Shown here: positions 8,751 through 15,961 of the stretch, in pieces
Numbering within the stretch: the first letter of the stretch is position 1
Layout: each line of letters opens with the position of its first letter
Assembly (NCBI GenBank): GCA_964473255.1
Contig: CAYYOT010000001.1
Location: forward strand, 124,001-188,000
DNA length: 64,000 bases
Direction: 5' to 3'
DNA from: Kuafuiihalomonas sp964473255
GTDB lineage: Bacteria; Myxococcota; Kuafuiibacteriia; Kuafuiibacteriales; Kuafuiibacteriaceae
Translations under genes and position numbers: made by a program
The notes under the pieces: model-generated
What the model was told of the DNA's origin: nothing
What the model saw: the letters and a program-made list of their open reading frames with translations, nothing else
The model's database searches: none

Positions 8751-9989
8751 ATGGGAAGCCACTTCGAAGACGCGACGACCTATCTTCGCCGGGCTGCCCG
8801 CATCATGGAGCTCAGCCCCAGCATCGAACGACTGCTCACGACTCCCCAACGACAGATGAAAGTCGAGATCGTGCTGGAGCGGAACAGCGGAGAGCTCGAG
8901 GTCTTTCAAGGCTATCGCATTCAACACAACGGTGCTCGTGGACCATTCAAGGGTGGGATTCGGTACCACCCGGACGCCAACGAGGATGAAGTGATGGCGT
9001 TGGCCAGCCTCATGACCTGGAAAACGGCGGTCGTCGGTATTCCCTTCGGCGGAGCGAAGGGTGGAGTCGCCGTCGATCCCACGAAGCTCAACGCCGCCGA
9101 GATTCAGACTCTGACCCGCAAGCTGGTGGACAACATCCACCTGATCATCGGTCCCGATGTCGATATCCCCGCTCCCGACGTCAATACCAATGCCCAGACG
9201 ATGGCCTGGATCGCAGACCAATATCAGAAGTTTCATGGCTTCTCGCCGGGAGTGGTCACAGGCAAGCCCGTCGAGCTCCACGGCTCCGAAGGTCGCGAAC
9301 AAGCCACGGGGCGAGGAGTAGCTGCCACGGCCCGGTGGGCCCTGGAGCATCTCGGCCGCTCGATCGATGGAGCCCGCGTGGCCATCCAGGGATTCGGCAA
9401 CGTTGGCGGCTGGACGGCGCGTCGCCTCGCCGAGATGGGCGCGAGGGTCGTCTACGTGGGAGACCACGCCGCGTACCTCGCGAACCCAGACGGCTTCGAC
9501 GTCGAGGCGCTGGCTCAGCACGTTCGCCATAGCCCTCAGCGCTCGGTGGCAGGCTTCCCGGGCTGCGACTCGTCCTCGGTCGAAGAGCTCTTCGGTGCCG
9601 ACGTGGACGTTCTGATCCCGGCGGCTCTGGGCGGCGTCATCGACGCCGACGTGGCCAAGACCGTTCGGGCCAAGGTGGTCGCCGAGGGGGCCAACGGACC
9701 GACCACGCCCGAGGGGCACGAGATTCTCGTGAAGAACGGCGTATTCGTCGTGCCCGACATCCTGGCCAACGCCGGCGGGGTAACCGTCAGCTACTTCGAG
9801 TGGGTTCAAAACACCCAGCGCTACTTCTGGGACGAGTCGGAAGTGAATCAGCGGCTGGAGAAGATCCTGCGAGCCGCATTCGATTCGGTTACTTCGATGG
9901 CCGAAAGTAAGAAGCTCGACCCGCGGACCGCGGCCTATGTGGTCGCCATCCGCGAAGTCGGAAAGGCGACCGTGCTGCGCGGCGTGTGA
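8751..9989 (+). CDS. gdhA: Glu/Leu/Phe/Val dehydrogenase, probably NAD(P)-glutamate dehydrogenase
   Basis: About 412 aa. It interconverts glutamate with 2-oxoglutarate and ammonia in the cytoplasm. The ELFV dehydrogenase N-domain has the substrate pocket PFKGGIRYHP and the catalytic Lys in PFGGAKGGVAVDP. The C-terminal Rossmann domain has GFGNVGGW. The late motifs ANAGGVTVSYFEW and EGANGPTTPEG are diagnostic. ATG at 8751 (MGSHFEDATTYLRRAA) is preferred over in-frame starts reaching back to 8637, because those overlap the divergent S46 gene and the promoter. The length suits the about 420-aa hexameric class. Ten bases downstream lies a cyclic-nucleotide-domain gene, probably in the same transcript. 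Glutamate is the likeliest substrate, but branched-chain amino acids cannot be excluded. Confidence 0.93.
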   Translation: MGSHFEDATTYLRRAARIMELSPSIERLLTTPQRQMKVEIVLERNSGELEVFQGYRIQHNGARGPFKGGIRYHPDANEDEVMALASLMTWKTAVVGIPFGGAKGGVAVDPTKLNAAEIQTLTRKLVDNIHLIIGPDVDIPAPDVNTNAQTMAWIADQYQKFHGFSPGVVTGKPVELHGSEGREQATGRGVAATARWALEHLGRSIDGARVAIQGFGNVGGWTARRLAEMGARVVYVGDHAAYLANPDGFDVEALAQHVRHSPQRSVAGFPGCDSSSVEELFGADVDVLIPAALGGVIDADVAKTVRAKVVAEGANGPTTPEGHEILVKNGVFVVPDILANAGGVTVSYFEWVQNTQRYFWDESEVNQRLEKILRAAFDSVTSMAESKKLDPRTAAYVVAIREVGKATVLRGV

Positions 9990-9999
9990 GGTACGAACG

Positions 10000-10500
10000 A
10001 TGCCGGACTTGAGTGGACTTTCCGTATTCAAATACCTGTCTCAGACGCAGATCGAAAACCTGTGTTCGGCGGGTGAACCGATGACCTTCGCCTCGGACGA
10101 CGTGATCCGAGACCCGAGCGGAGAGCACGACTGGGTCTACGTCTTGGTTAAGGGCTCGGCCCGAGTCCATCTCGACGAGCGAGAGCTGGCCGAGATCCAC
10201 GCCCCGGGCGTGGTCGGCGAGATCGAGTTCCTCTGCCGTGAGTTTCAGCCGGTGAAGGTGGTGGCCATCGAACCGGTCGATGCCATCGCCTTCAAGTTCG
10301 ACCGACTCGAGGCTCGACTGGCCGACGGCGACGGCGCCGCCATGGGATTCATGGTCAACGTTGCGCGGGTATTGGCCAGGCGGCTTGCTTCGATGAACGA
10401 CAGGTTCATCGAACTCGCCGACAAGATCGAGGCCGACGATCCGAGAACCAGTGATCTCGTGGCTTTTCAACGTCAACTGTTCCGTGATTGGGATACCTGA
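10000..10500 (+). CDS. Cyclic-nucleotide-binding-domain-like protein, probably not nucleotide-binding
   Basis: 166 aa. It consists almost entirely of one CNB-like beta-barrel (about residues 5-120) followed by helices. The opening SVFKYLSQTQIENLCSAG and the jelly-roll region VYVLVKGSARVHLD match the fold. At the phosphate-binding cassette it reads GVVGEIEFLCREFQPVKV. The Glu is present, but the Arg-Ser/Thr-Ala part that holds the cyclic phosphate is replaced by Pro-Val-Lys-Val, so binding of cAMP or cGMP is doubtful. No HTH is evident, so it is not an ordinary CRP-type regulator. It sits 10 bases after gdh and 6 bases before a cysteine synthase gene, probably as one operon. Role unknown. ATG at 10000 is chosen because upstream frame overlaps gdh. 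Confidence 0.75.
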   Translation: MPDLSGLSVFKYLSQTQIENLCSAGEPMTFASDDVIRDPSGEHDWVYVLVKGSARVHLDERELAEIHAPGVVGEIEFLCREFQPVKVVAIEPVDAIAFKFDRLEARLADGDGAAMGFMVNVARVLARRLASMNDRFIELADKIEADDPRTSDLVAFQRQLFRDWDT

Positions 10501-10506
10501 CCCATC

Positions 10507-11535
10507 ATGAAGACATGCGCCTCCGTCGTCGACGCGATCGGCAACACGCCCCTGATTCGACTGAACAAAGCCTCCGAGGAAACGGGATGCGAGATTCTCG
10601 GCAAGGCCGAGTTCATGAATCCCGGCCAATCGGTCAAGGATCGCGCTGCGAAGTACATCGTCCAGGATGCCGTGGAGCGGGGCGAGCTTCGCCCGGGAGG
10701 GCTCATCGTTGAAGGCACGGCGGGAAACACCGGTATCGGGCTCGCGTTGGTTGGTGGAGCACAGGGCTACCGCACGTTGATCGTGATTCCCAGCAGTCAG
10801 AGCGAAGAAAAGAAGGATGCAATTCGCAACGCCGGGGCACAGCTCATCGAGGTACCGCCCGCTCCGTACAAGAACCCGGCGAATTACGTCCGGTACTCGG
10901 GGCGCCTGGCCGACAAGCTCAACGCGACGGAAGAAAACGGCGCCATCTGGGCCAACCAATTCGACAATGTTGCAAACCGCCGGGCCCACTACGAGACGAC
11001 CGGACCCGAGATCTGGGAGCAGACGGAGGGTAAGGTCGATGCCTTCATCTGCGCGATCGGATCGGGAGGAACCTTGGGGGGCGTCAGTAACTTCCTGAAA
11101 GAGCGGAAGAAGGACGTGGTCATCGGGATCGCCGATCCGATGGGGGCCGCTCTCTACCACTACTACAAGCACGGGGAGCTCAAGGCCGAAGGCAGCTCCA
11201 TCACCGAGGGCATTGGACAGGGACGCGTGACCGCGAATCTCGAGGGGGTCGAGGTCGACGTACCGTTCCAGATTCCCGACCAGGAGATGCTCGACCAAGT
11301 GTACGCCTGCATCGAGCATGAAGGCATGTGCTTGGGCGGCTCCGCAGGTATGAACATCGCAGGCGCGCTCCGCATGGCCAAACACTTGGGGCCCGGCCAC
11401 ACGATCGTCACGATTCTGTGTGACCTCGGGAGCCGCTACCAAGCGAAGCTCTTCAACCCGGAGTTTTTGCGCTCGAAGGGGTTTTCGTTTCCCGACTGGG
11501 TGGGGGCTCCGAGTCGGCCGGCACCCGCAGCCTGA
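10507..11535 (+). CDS. cysK: Cysteine synthase (O-acetylserine sulfhydrylase family, PLP fold type II)
   Basis: 342 aa. It makes cysteine from O-acetylserine and sulfide. The PLP-binding Lys is K44 in NPGQSVKDRAA, the phosphate loop is EGTAGNTGIGLAL, and the PLP-ring Ser/Gly region is GSGGTLGGVSNFL. The EGTAGNTG loop and extended C-terminus (FNPEFLRSKGFSFP) match the longer CysK-like subgroup rather than E. coli CysK (SGNTGI, about 323 aa). It lies downstream of gdh and the CNB-like gene. Its last 83 bases overlap the 3' end of the convergent metB-type gene. Cystathionine beta-synthase activity is the main alternative and cannot be excluded. Confidence 0.88.
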   Translation: MKTCASVVDAIGNTPLIRLNKASEETGCEILGKAEFMNPGQSVKDRAAKYIVQDAVERGELRPGGLIVEGTAGNTGIGLALVGGAQGYRTLIVIPSSQSEEKKDAIRNAGAQLIEVPPAPYKNPANYVRYSGRLADKLNATEENGAIWANQFDNVANRRAHYETTGPEIWEQTEGKVDAFICAIGSGGTLGGVSNFLKERKKDVVIGIADPMGAALYHYYKHGELKAEGSSITEGIGQGRVTANLEGVEVDVPFQIPDQEMLDQVYACIEHEGMCLGGSAGMNIAGALRMAKHLGPGHTIVTILCDLGSRYQAKLFNPEFLRSKGFSFPDWVGAPSRPAPAA

Positions 11536-12694
11536 GCGGGCGCGCTCCGGCGACGGCATCCAAGGTCGACCGCAGATCGGCCACGAGATCCTCGGGGTCT
11601 TCGATCCCCACCGACAGCCGCAAGAGGCCATCACCGATGCCGGCCGTCTGGCGCGCCTGGGCGTCCATGGCTGCATGGGTCATCGTCGCCGGATGCGCGA
11701 CCAGACTCTCCACGCCTCCCAAGGACTCGGCCAGGGTGAAGAGCTGCGTTTTCTCGGCGAAGGCTCGGGCTGCCCCTTCACCGTCCACGAGTTCGAAGCT
11801 CAACATCGCGCCGAATCCCCGCTGCTGGCGCCGAGCCACGGCATGCCCGGGGTGGGTCTCGAGACTCGGGTGGTGGACCGCCGCGACCGCGGGGTGACTG
11901 ACCAGCACGTCCAAGAGAGCTTCGGTGTTCTGCTCGTGCTGGGCGAGCCGGGCGTGCAGGGTGCGCAGGCCCCGGAGCGTGAGATAGCTGTCGAAAGGCG
12001 AGCCGGTCACGCCCAGACAGTTCGCCCACCAGCAGAGCTCTTCGGCGATCTCGTCCGTGCGCCCGAGCGCGGCCCCACCGACGACATCGCTGTGCCCGTT
12101 GAGGTACTTGGTCGTGGAGTGGACGACGATGTCTGCGCCCAGCGCAAATGGCTGAAGCCACACCGGCGTGGAGAATGTATTGTCCACGACCACCCGGGCT
12201 CCGACCTCGTGAGCCGCCGTTGAAACCGCTTCGACGTCGGTGATGCGAAGGAGCGGGTTGCTCGGGGTTTCGATCCAAACGACCGTCGGCGAGAGTGAAC
12301 GGACTCGGTCCACCGCGGACGTCTCGGTCAGGTTTACGAAGTCGACATGAAACTGCCCCCGATCGGCCAAGGCCCGCATCAGGCGATAGGTGCCCCCGTA
12401 GCAGTCGTGGGGGGCGACCAGGCGGTCGGCGGGACCGAGGCGCTGGAGTACCAGCGCGATGGCAGACATCCCGGAACTGGTGACCGCGCCTCCTGCGCCT
12501 CCCTCCAGGCTCGATAGCGCTTGGGCGAGATCGTCCCGCGTCGGATTTCCGGAGCGCGTGTAGTCGTAGGCGCGCTTGCTTCCGAACGATTCGAACGTGA
12601 AGTTCGACGACAGCACCAGAGGCGGCATCACGGCGCCGTGGCGAGGGTCTTGGGCGACGGCGGCGCGTACCGCTCGAGTTCGAGACTGCGTCAT
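11453..12694 (-). CDS. metB: Trans-sulfuration PLP enzyme, probably cystathionine gamma-synthase
   Basis: 413 aa, Cys/Met metabolism PLP family (fold type I). The PLP Lys is K196 in HSTTKYLNGHSD, the Asp holding the pyridine nitrogen is in VVVDNTFSTP, and the phosphate-binding Tyr/Arg are in YDYTRSGNPTR. The glycine-rich SSGMSAI and the Gly/Pro-rich C-terminal half are standard. Gamma-synthase (O-acylhomoserine plus cysteine to cystathionine) is favoured because it is translated directly after a homoserine O-acyltransferase: ATG overlaps that gene's TGA (ATGA at 12691-12694). O-acylhomoserine sulfhydrylase or a beta/gamma-lyase are alternatives. The last about 27 residues (Pro/Ser/Thr/Arg-rich) are read from DNA antisense to the cysK 3' end and look like a recent extension. 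Confidence 0.88.
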   Translation of the reverse strand: MTQSRTRAVRAAVAQDPRHGAVMPPLVLSSNFTFESFGSKRAYDYTRSGNPTRDDLAQALSSLEGGAGGAVTSSGMSAIALVLQRLGPADRLVAPHDCYGGTYRLMRALADRGQFHVDFVNLTETSAVDRVRSLSPTVVWIETPSNPLLRITDVEAVSTAAHEVGARVVVDNTFSTPVWLQPFALGADIVVHSTTKYLNGHSDVVGGAALGRTDEIAEELCWWANCLGVTGSPFDSYLTLRGLRTLHARLAQHEQNTEALLDVLVSHPAVAAVHHPSLETHPGHAVARRQQRGFGAMLSFELVDGEGAARAFAEKTQLFTLAESLGGVESLVAHPATMTHAAMDAQARQTAGIGDGLLRLSVGIEDPEDLVADLRSTLDAVAGARPLRLRVPADSEPPPSRETKTPSSAKTPG

Positions 12695-14697
12695 GGCTGG
12701 ATTCCTTTCAGGGTCCGTCGAAAGAGCGCGTCGAGGGCTGCCGGCTCTTTTAAGAAGGCGTCGTGACCATATCGTGAGTCGAGCTGGACGAGTTCGGTCG
12801 GTCCTCGCAGGCGGTCGGCCAGCGCCTGTAGCTGCGGCCAGGGCACAAGCTCGTCGTTGGCGATCGCAACCACGGTCGTTGGCGTGGTCACGTGTTCGGC
12901 TTCCACCTCGTGCAAGTCGATGGATTCCGATAGGCGACAGAACGTCGCGCCATCGAAGCGCTCGGCGAATCGACGTCCACAGTGGTCGAGATAGGCTTCG
13001 ATCTCGAACCGGAAGCCATCGTCTCTCTTGATCGGCGGTCGATCAAAACGCTCTCGAAATTCCTCGGCCGAGCGGTAGGTCGTCATCGCCAACCCACGAG
13101 CCAACACCAGCGCTTCCTTTTCCCGCTGCCCACGCCGCCCCAACCCGACGATCCGGCGCTGGAGAGCTCGCCAAGCGGTGGAGCGAGGATGGGCGCGGTC
13201 GGGCGCACTGATCGCGACGAGATGCTGGATACGGCTGGGAAAGTCCGCGGCGAAGGCCAGACCGACCATTCCGCCGTAGGAAGCCCCCACGAAGGCGTGA
13301 ACGTGCTCGATGCCGAGCGTGTCGAGGAGTGCAGCGAGGGCCCGCGCTTGGTCGCGGGTCGTCACGACAGACAGGTCTTCCGACGACGACTGACCTGGTC
13401 CTCCCAGCCAGTCGAACGCCAGGACGCGCAACCGAGTCGGGTCCAGCGCGCGGCCCGGGGCGACGACGGCGCTCCACCAGCCGCCCTCACCGTTGACGCG
13501 GCGGTCCGCCGAGATGCCTCCGAGCGTGACCACCACCGGTGCCCCAGCCGGACCCAAGAGTCGGTAGGCGAGGTGACCGCACGGAAGGCGACCTCCGTGT
13601 TCCGTACGAAAGTCGAAGGGCAAGTGCGTAAGGTGGTCGCCGGCCTTCAGTACGATCGTCGGGGAGGGCCTCGAGTCTTCGAGGTCCACCCACAGAGCGC
13701 GGGCCGTCTCCTCGTGTCCGACGCCTTCGCCGGCGTGGATGCGGCGGGTGCCGTCGCGTAGGTCGTAGCCATAGACGACGCGCCCTACGGGCACGGCGAG
13801 GTCGGAACCTCGCGGCACTTCTTCGTAGCCCACGGTCGGATGACCGTCCCGATTCCAGCGGCCGACGAGGCGGGTGGTCGTGCCTCGGGCGGGGCGCCGC
13901 CGGACCTCGTCGAGGTCGATGTCGCGAAAATGCTGAACGTGGATGCAGGCGGGGTCCATCGAGCGACCCGTGATCGCGCCGATGACCACGGATAGCTTCA
14001 CCGCGGCATCGCGACCGCTGAGATCCTGCTCGGGGTCGGGTTCGAGCACGCCTCGACCGCGGGCAGCGTCCAGCGCTTCGGAGAAGCTCCGGCCCGATTC
14101 GATCGCCTCGATGATCGCGGTCGTCGAGGCACTGCCGGCCAGCGACACCGATAGGCAGTCGGAACGGAGCGCCGAGAGCTCTTCGACGAGGCGCCGTCCG
14201 GCACCGCCCAGAAGGGCGTTGATTCCCGGCGGCTGGTCGCTGCCCAGCCACTCCGCGCGGCGCGCAACGACGTCTTTTGCCGCGGTGACGAAATGGGCGC
14301 CCCGGGCGCGGATCCGTTGGCTCCGCTCGAGCGATTCGGCGTCGAAGCTGGTCGGCGTACAGTCGACGACGATCTCGGCTTCAACGACGTGGGTTGCGGT
14401 CGCGGAGTCGATCCGCGAGCCTCGCGGGTGGTCGGCGAGTGAGCCGCCCCCGGCCTTGTAGTCCGCGATTTCGACCGGGTCGAGTCCCTCGGGGGCGTAG
14501 GCGGTGCCCGTCGAATCCGAGACTCCGACGAGACGCAGGTTTGCGCCAGCCAACTGCCGTAAGAAGGCGCAGCCGACCTTGCCGGCGCCGATGAGGTGCA
14601 GGGTTCGGCCAGGCTCGAGCGGAGGTTGGCGGAGGCGCGTCGGCGACGGGCCCGACGTGCAGTAGGGGTCGAGTTGGGGGTTGGCTTCGGTGAACAA
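12691..14697 (-). CDS. Fused homoserine dehydrogenase - homoserine O-acyltransferase (Hom-MetX)
   Basis: 668 aa with two enzymes in one frame. Residues about 30-320 are homoserine dehydrogenase: Rossmann loop LIGAGKVGCAF (35-45), EPDPEQDLSGRDAAVK (219-234) with catalytic K234, and no aspartokinase or ACT domain. Residues about 345-668 are an alpha/beta-hydrolase of the MetX family: oxyanion region LGGISADRRVNG, nucleophile S473 in GASYGGM, D615 in ANDELVPW and H645 in RYGHDAFL. The product should reduce aspartate semialdehyde to homoserine and then acylate it. Acetyl or succinyl donor cannot be told; the GGISADRRV / WLGGPGQ style is like the MetX of Xanthomonas. The TTG start at 14697 has AAGGAGAGATCA upstream, and that Shine-Dalgarno lies in a riboswitch-controlled hairpin. 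No stop or plausible internal start separates the halves. Confidence 0.9.
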   Translation of the reverse strand: MFTEANPQLDPYCTSGPSPTRLRQPPLEPGRTLHLIGAGKVGCAFLRQLAGANLRLVGVSDSTGTAYAPEGLDPVEIADYKAGGGSLADHPRGSRIDSATATHVVEAEIVVDCTPTSFDAESLERSQRIRARGAHFVTAAKDVVARRAEWLGSDQPPGINALLGGAGRRLVEELSALRSDCLSVSLAGSASTTAIIEAIESGRSFSEALDAARGRGVLEPDPEQDLSGRDAAVKLSVVIGAITGRSMDPACIHVQHFRDIDLDEVRRRPARGTTTRLVGRWNRDGHPTVGYEEVPRGSDLAVPVGRVVYGYDLRDGTRRIHAGEGVGHEETARALWVDLEDSRPSPTIVLKAGDHLTHLPFDFRTEHGGRLPCGHLAYRLLGPAGAPVVVTLGGISADRRVNGEGGWWSAVVAPGRALDPTRLRVLAFDWLGGPGQSSSEDLSVVTTRDQARALAALLDTLGIEHVHAFVGASYGGMVGLAFAADFPSRIQHLVAISAPDRAHPRSTAWRALQRRIVGLGRRGQREKEALVLARGLAMTTYRSAEEFRERFDRPPIKRDDGFRFEIEAYLDHCGRRFAERFDGATFCRLSESIDLHEVEAEHVTTPTTVVAIANDELVPWPQLQALADRLRGPTELVQLDSRYGHDAFLKEPAALDALFRRTLKGIQP

Positions 14698-14700
14698 TGA

Positions 14701-14745
14701 TCTCTCCTTCGCTGTGTTTCATCTCAGAAACCCTGCGAAGAGAGA
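14701..14745 (-). promoter_or_regulatory. Expression platform: hairpin covering the hom-metX Shine-Dalgarno
   Basis: On the transcript, UCUCUC-UUCGC (14745-14735) can pair with GCGAA-G-GAGAGA (14712-14701), an 11-bp stem with one bulged base. Its loop contains a second stem, GUUUC/GAAAC (14731-14727 with 14720-14716). The GGAGAG Shine-Dalgarno (14707-14702) is inside the stem, 4 bases before the TTG. The 5' arm UCUCUC can pair instead with GAGAGA (14792-14787) in the 3' side of riboswitch P1, giving an apparent translational switch. A separate CGACG-UUCG-CGUCG hairpin sits at 14747-14760. There is no U-tract, so transcription termination is not indicated. Confidence 0.65.
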
Positions 14746-14782
14746 CCGACGCGAACGTCGAGACCCGCGAAATGCGAGCCCT

Positions 14783-14888
14783 CTCATCTCTCGGAAGCCT
14801 CATTGGGCTCCGCAGGAGTTGGCACCTTGGATTGAATCCAGGTTGCCCCGGTGTCGTCAGGCCTGTCCCTCGACCGGTCTCGATGAGC
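14783..14888 (-). ncRNA. SAM-I (S-box) riboswitch
   Basis: The minus-strand RNA matches the S-box core in order: P1 5' strand CUCAUC, then GAGACCGGUCGAGGGACAGG, CCUGACGACACCGGGGCAAC, GGUGCCAACUCCUGCGGAG, a P4-like hairpin around CCCAAUGAGG, and P1 3' strand GAUGAG. The conserved GAGGGAC, GA-GA, ACC-GG-GCAACC and GGUGC-AA-UCC-GC blocks are all there. It ends 85 nt before the Hom-MetX start, so it should sense S-adenosylmethionine and shut off methionine synthesis. Found by reading the sequence, not by a covariance model. Confidence 0.92.
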
Positions 14889-14942
14889 TTCTGCGCGATT
14901 ACTGCGGAGGAGGTGCCACGTCAAGATGGGAAGGACGGCACT

Positions 14943-15548
14943 TCAGCCGAGCCTCCGAGCAGCGAAGAAGAGGGCGTTCACGACGAGGGCGTGGGTGATC
15001 AGGCCCGCGTCCACCAACGGCAGCGCGTCCTCCCAGGGGACCGTCACCAAGCGACACCGCTCGTTCGAATCGAAGGTCGGCCTGCGGGTGCGCCGAGCAC
15101 CCTCGGCCAGGTAGGTCATGGTGCCGTTGCTCTGGATGGCCGGGTTCGGATGGACGAAGCCGATCTGCGTCCAGTCCTCCGATTCGAAGCCGGTCTCTTC
15201 CCGGAGCTCTCGGCGGGCCGCTTCCCCGGCCGACTCGCCGGGGTCGACCATTCCGCCGGGGATCTCCAGCGTGACCTCGTCGATGCCGAAGCGAAACTGC
15301 TCGATGAGGACGAGTCGTCGCTCCGGAGTGAGTGCCACGACGTTCACCCAGTCCGAGCTGTCGATGCGGACGACGGTTGCCTTCTTCTGGGTGGTGTCTT
15401 CTCGGATCCGTCGCTCCTGGACCTCGAAGACGCGAGTCTGGAGGACGCGGTCGATCTTGTCTTCTCGCCACCGAAAGATGTCGACGTCTTCGCGATCCAT
15501 GTTTCGGCGGAGTCGCTCGAGGTTGTCGCTTTCACCGAATGCGGCCAC
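14943..15548 (-). CDS. NUDIX hydrolase, ADP-ribose pyrophosphatase-like
   Basis: 201 aa. The NUDIX box is complete: GGMVDPGESAGEAARRELRE followed by ETGF, fitting GX5EX7REUXEEXGU. The N-terminal beta-strand region (RVFEVQERRIRE) and the substrate-side segment LIEQFRFGIDEVTLEIPGG, with arginine/phenylalanine as in NudF-type enzymes, suggest hydrolysis of ADP-ribose or another nucleoside diphosphate sugar. GTG at 15548 gives MAAFGESDNL; an internal ATG 16 codons later is an alternative. TAGCGT lies six bases upstream of the GTG, as for other genes here. It precedes the methionine riboswitch but has its own stop 55 bases before it, so co-transcription into that leader is possible. Confidence 0.88.
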   Translation of the reverse strand: MAAFGESDNLERLRRNMDREDVDIFRWREDKIDRVLQTRVFEVQERRIREDTTQKKATVVRIDSSDWVNVVALTPERRLVLIEQFRFGIDEVTLEIPGGMVDPGESAGEAARRELREETGFESEDWTQIGFVHPNPAIQSNGTMTYLAEGARRTRRPTFDSNERCRLVTVPWEDALPLVDAGLITHALVVNALFFAARRLG

Positions 15549-15634
15549 GGACGGACGCTAGCCCGAGGCCGAGATCGCCGCGACAACACGGCTCCGATTG
15601 ACACTCGAGGCGGCGGGCTGCGACGGATTTCGCT

Positions 15635-15952
15635 GTGCGTCACACCGGGATCATCCTGCTGGGGCTCGCCTCCGGCTGCGTCGGGTCCGAGTCTCCCAAG
15701 AACCTCGATGCTCTGTGCACGATGGCCCAGACGATCGAGGCCGACGAAAACATCGACAACAAGGGTCAAGAGCTCGCGCTACGCTTCACCGAGTCGCAGC
15801 TCGTCGGGGATTACGGTCTGCGCGACGCGGTCCTCGCGGTCGCCACGGCCGACCCGGCCCACAAGAGCAAGCCGATCTTCGACCTGGCGAAGAAGCGCGG
15901 GATGGACCGATGGTCCTGTCCGGCGATCGAAGCCGCCTGGGGCCCCCCCTGA
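15635..15952 (+). CDS. Small predicted lipoprotein, unknown function
   Basis: 105 aa, not recognised. The N-terminus RHTGIILLGLASGCVGSES is a lipoprotein signal with lipobox LASGC. The mature part is mostly helical, contains two further cysteines (CTMAQ and WSCPAIEAAW) that could form a disulfide, and ends at GPP. Start is GTG at 15635. A perfect TTGACA box lies about 45 bases upstream, but no convincing -10 follows at the right distance. It is followed after nine bases by the sterol-desaturase-type gene. The sequence GMDRWSCPA near the end recalls a small family of deltaproteobacterial lipoproteins, but I cannot name it. Confidence 0.65.
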   Translation: MRHTGIILLGLASGCVGSESPKNLDALCTMAQTIEADENIDNKGQELALRFTESQLVGDYGLRDAVLAVATADPAHKSKPIFDLAKKRGMDRWSCPAIEAAWGPP

Positions 15953-15961
15953 GATTACCTC

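Noticed and set aside
9889..11676. Long open frame of about 595 codons on the minus strand antisense to gdh, the CNB-like gene and cysK
   Set aside because: It is the mirror of well supported genes in a GC-rich region, has no domain motif, and has low-complexity composition typical of antisense frames.
14747..14760. CGACG-UUCG-CGUCG hairpin as an intrinsic terminator for the riboswitch
   Set aside because: It is a stable tetraloop hairpin but is only five base pairs and is not followed by a U-tract, so translational control was preferred.
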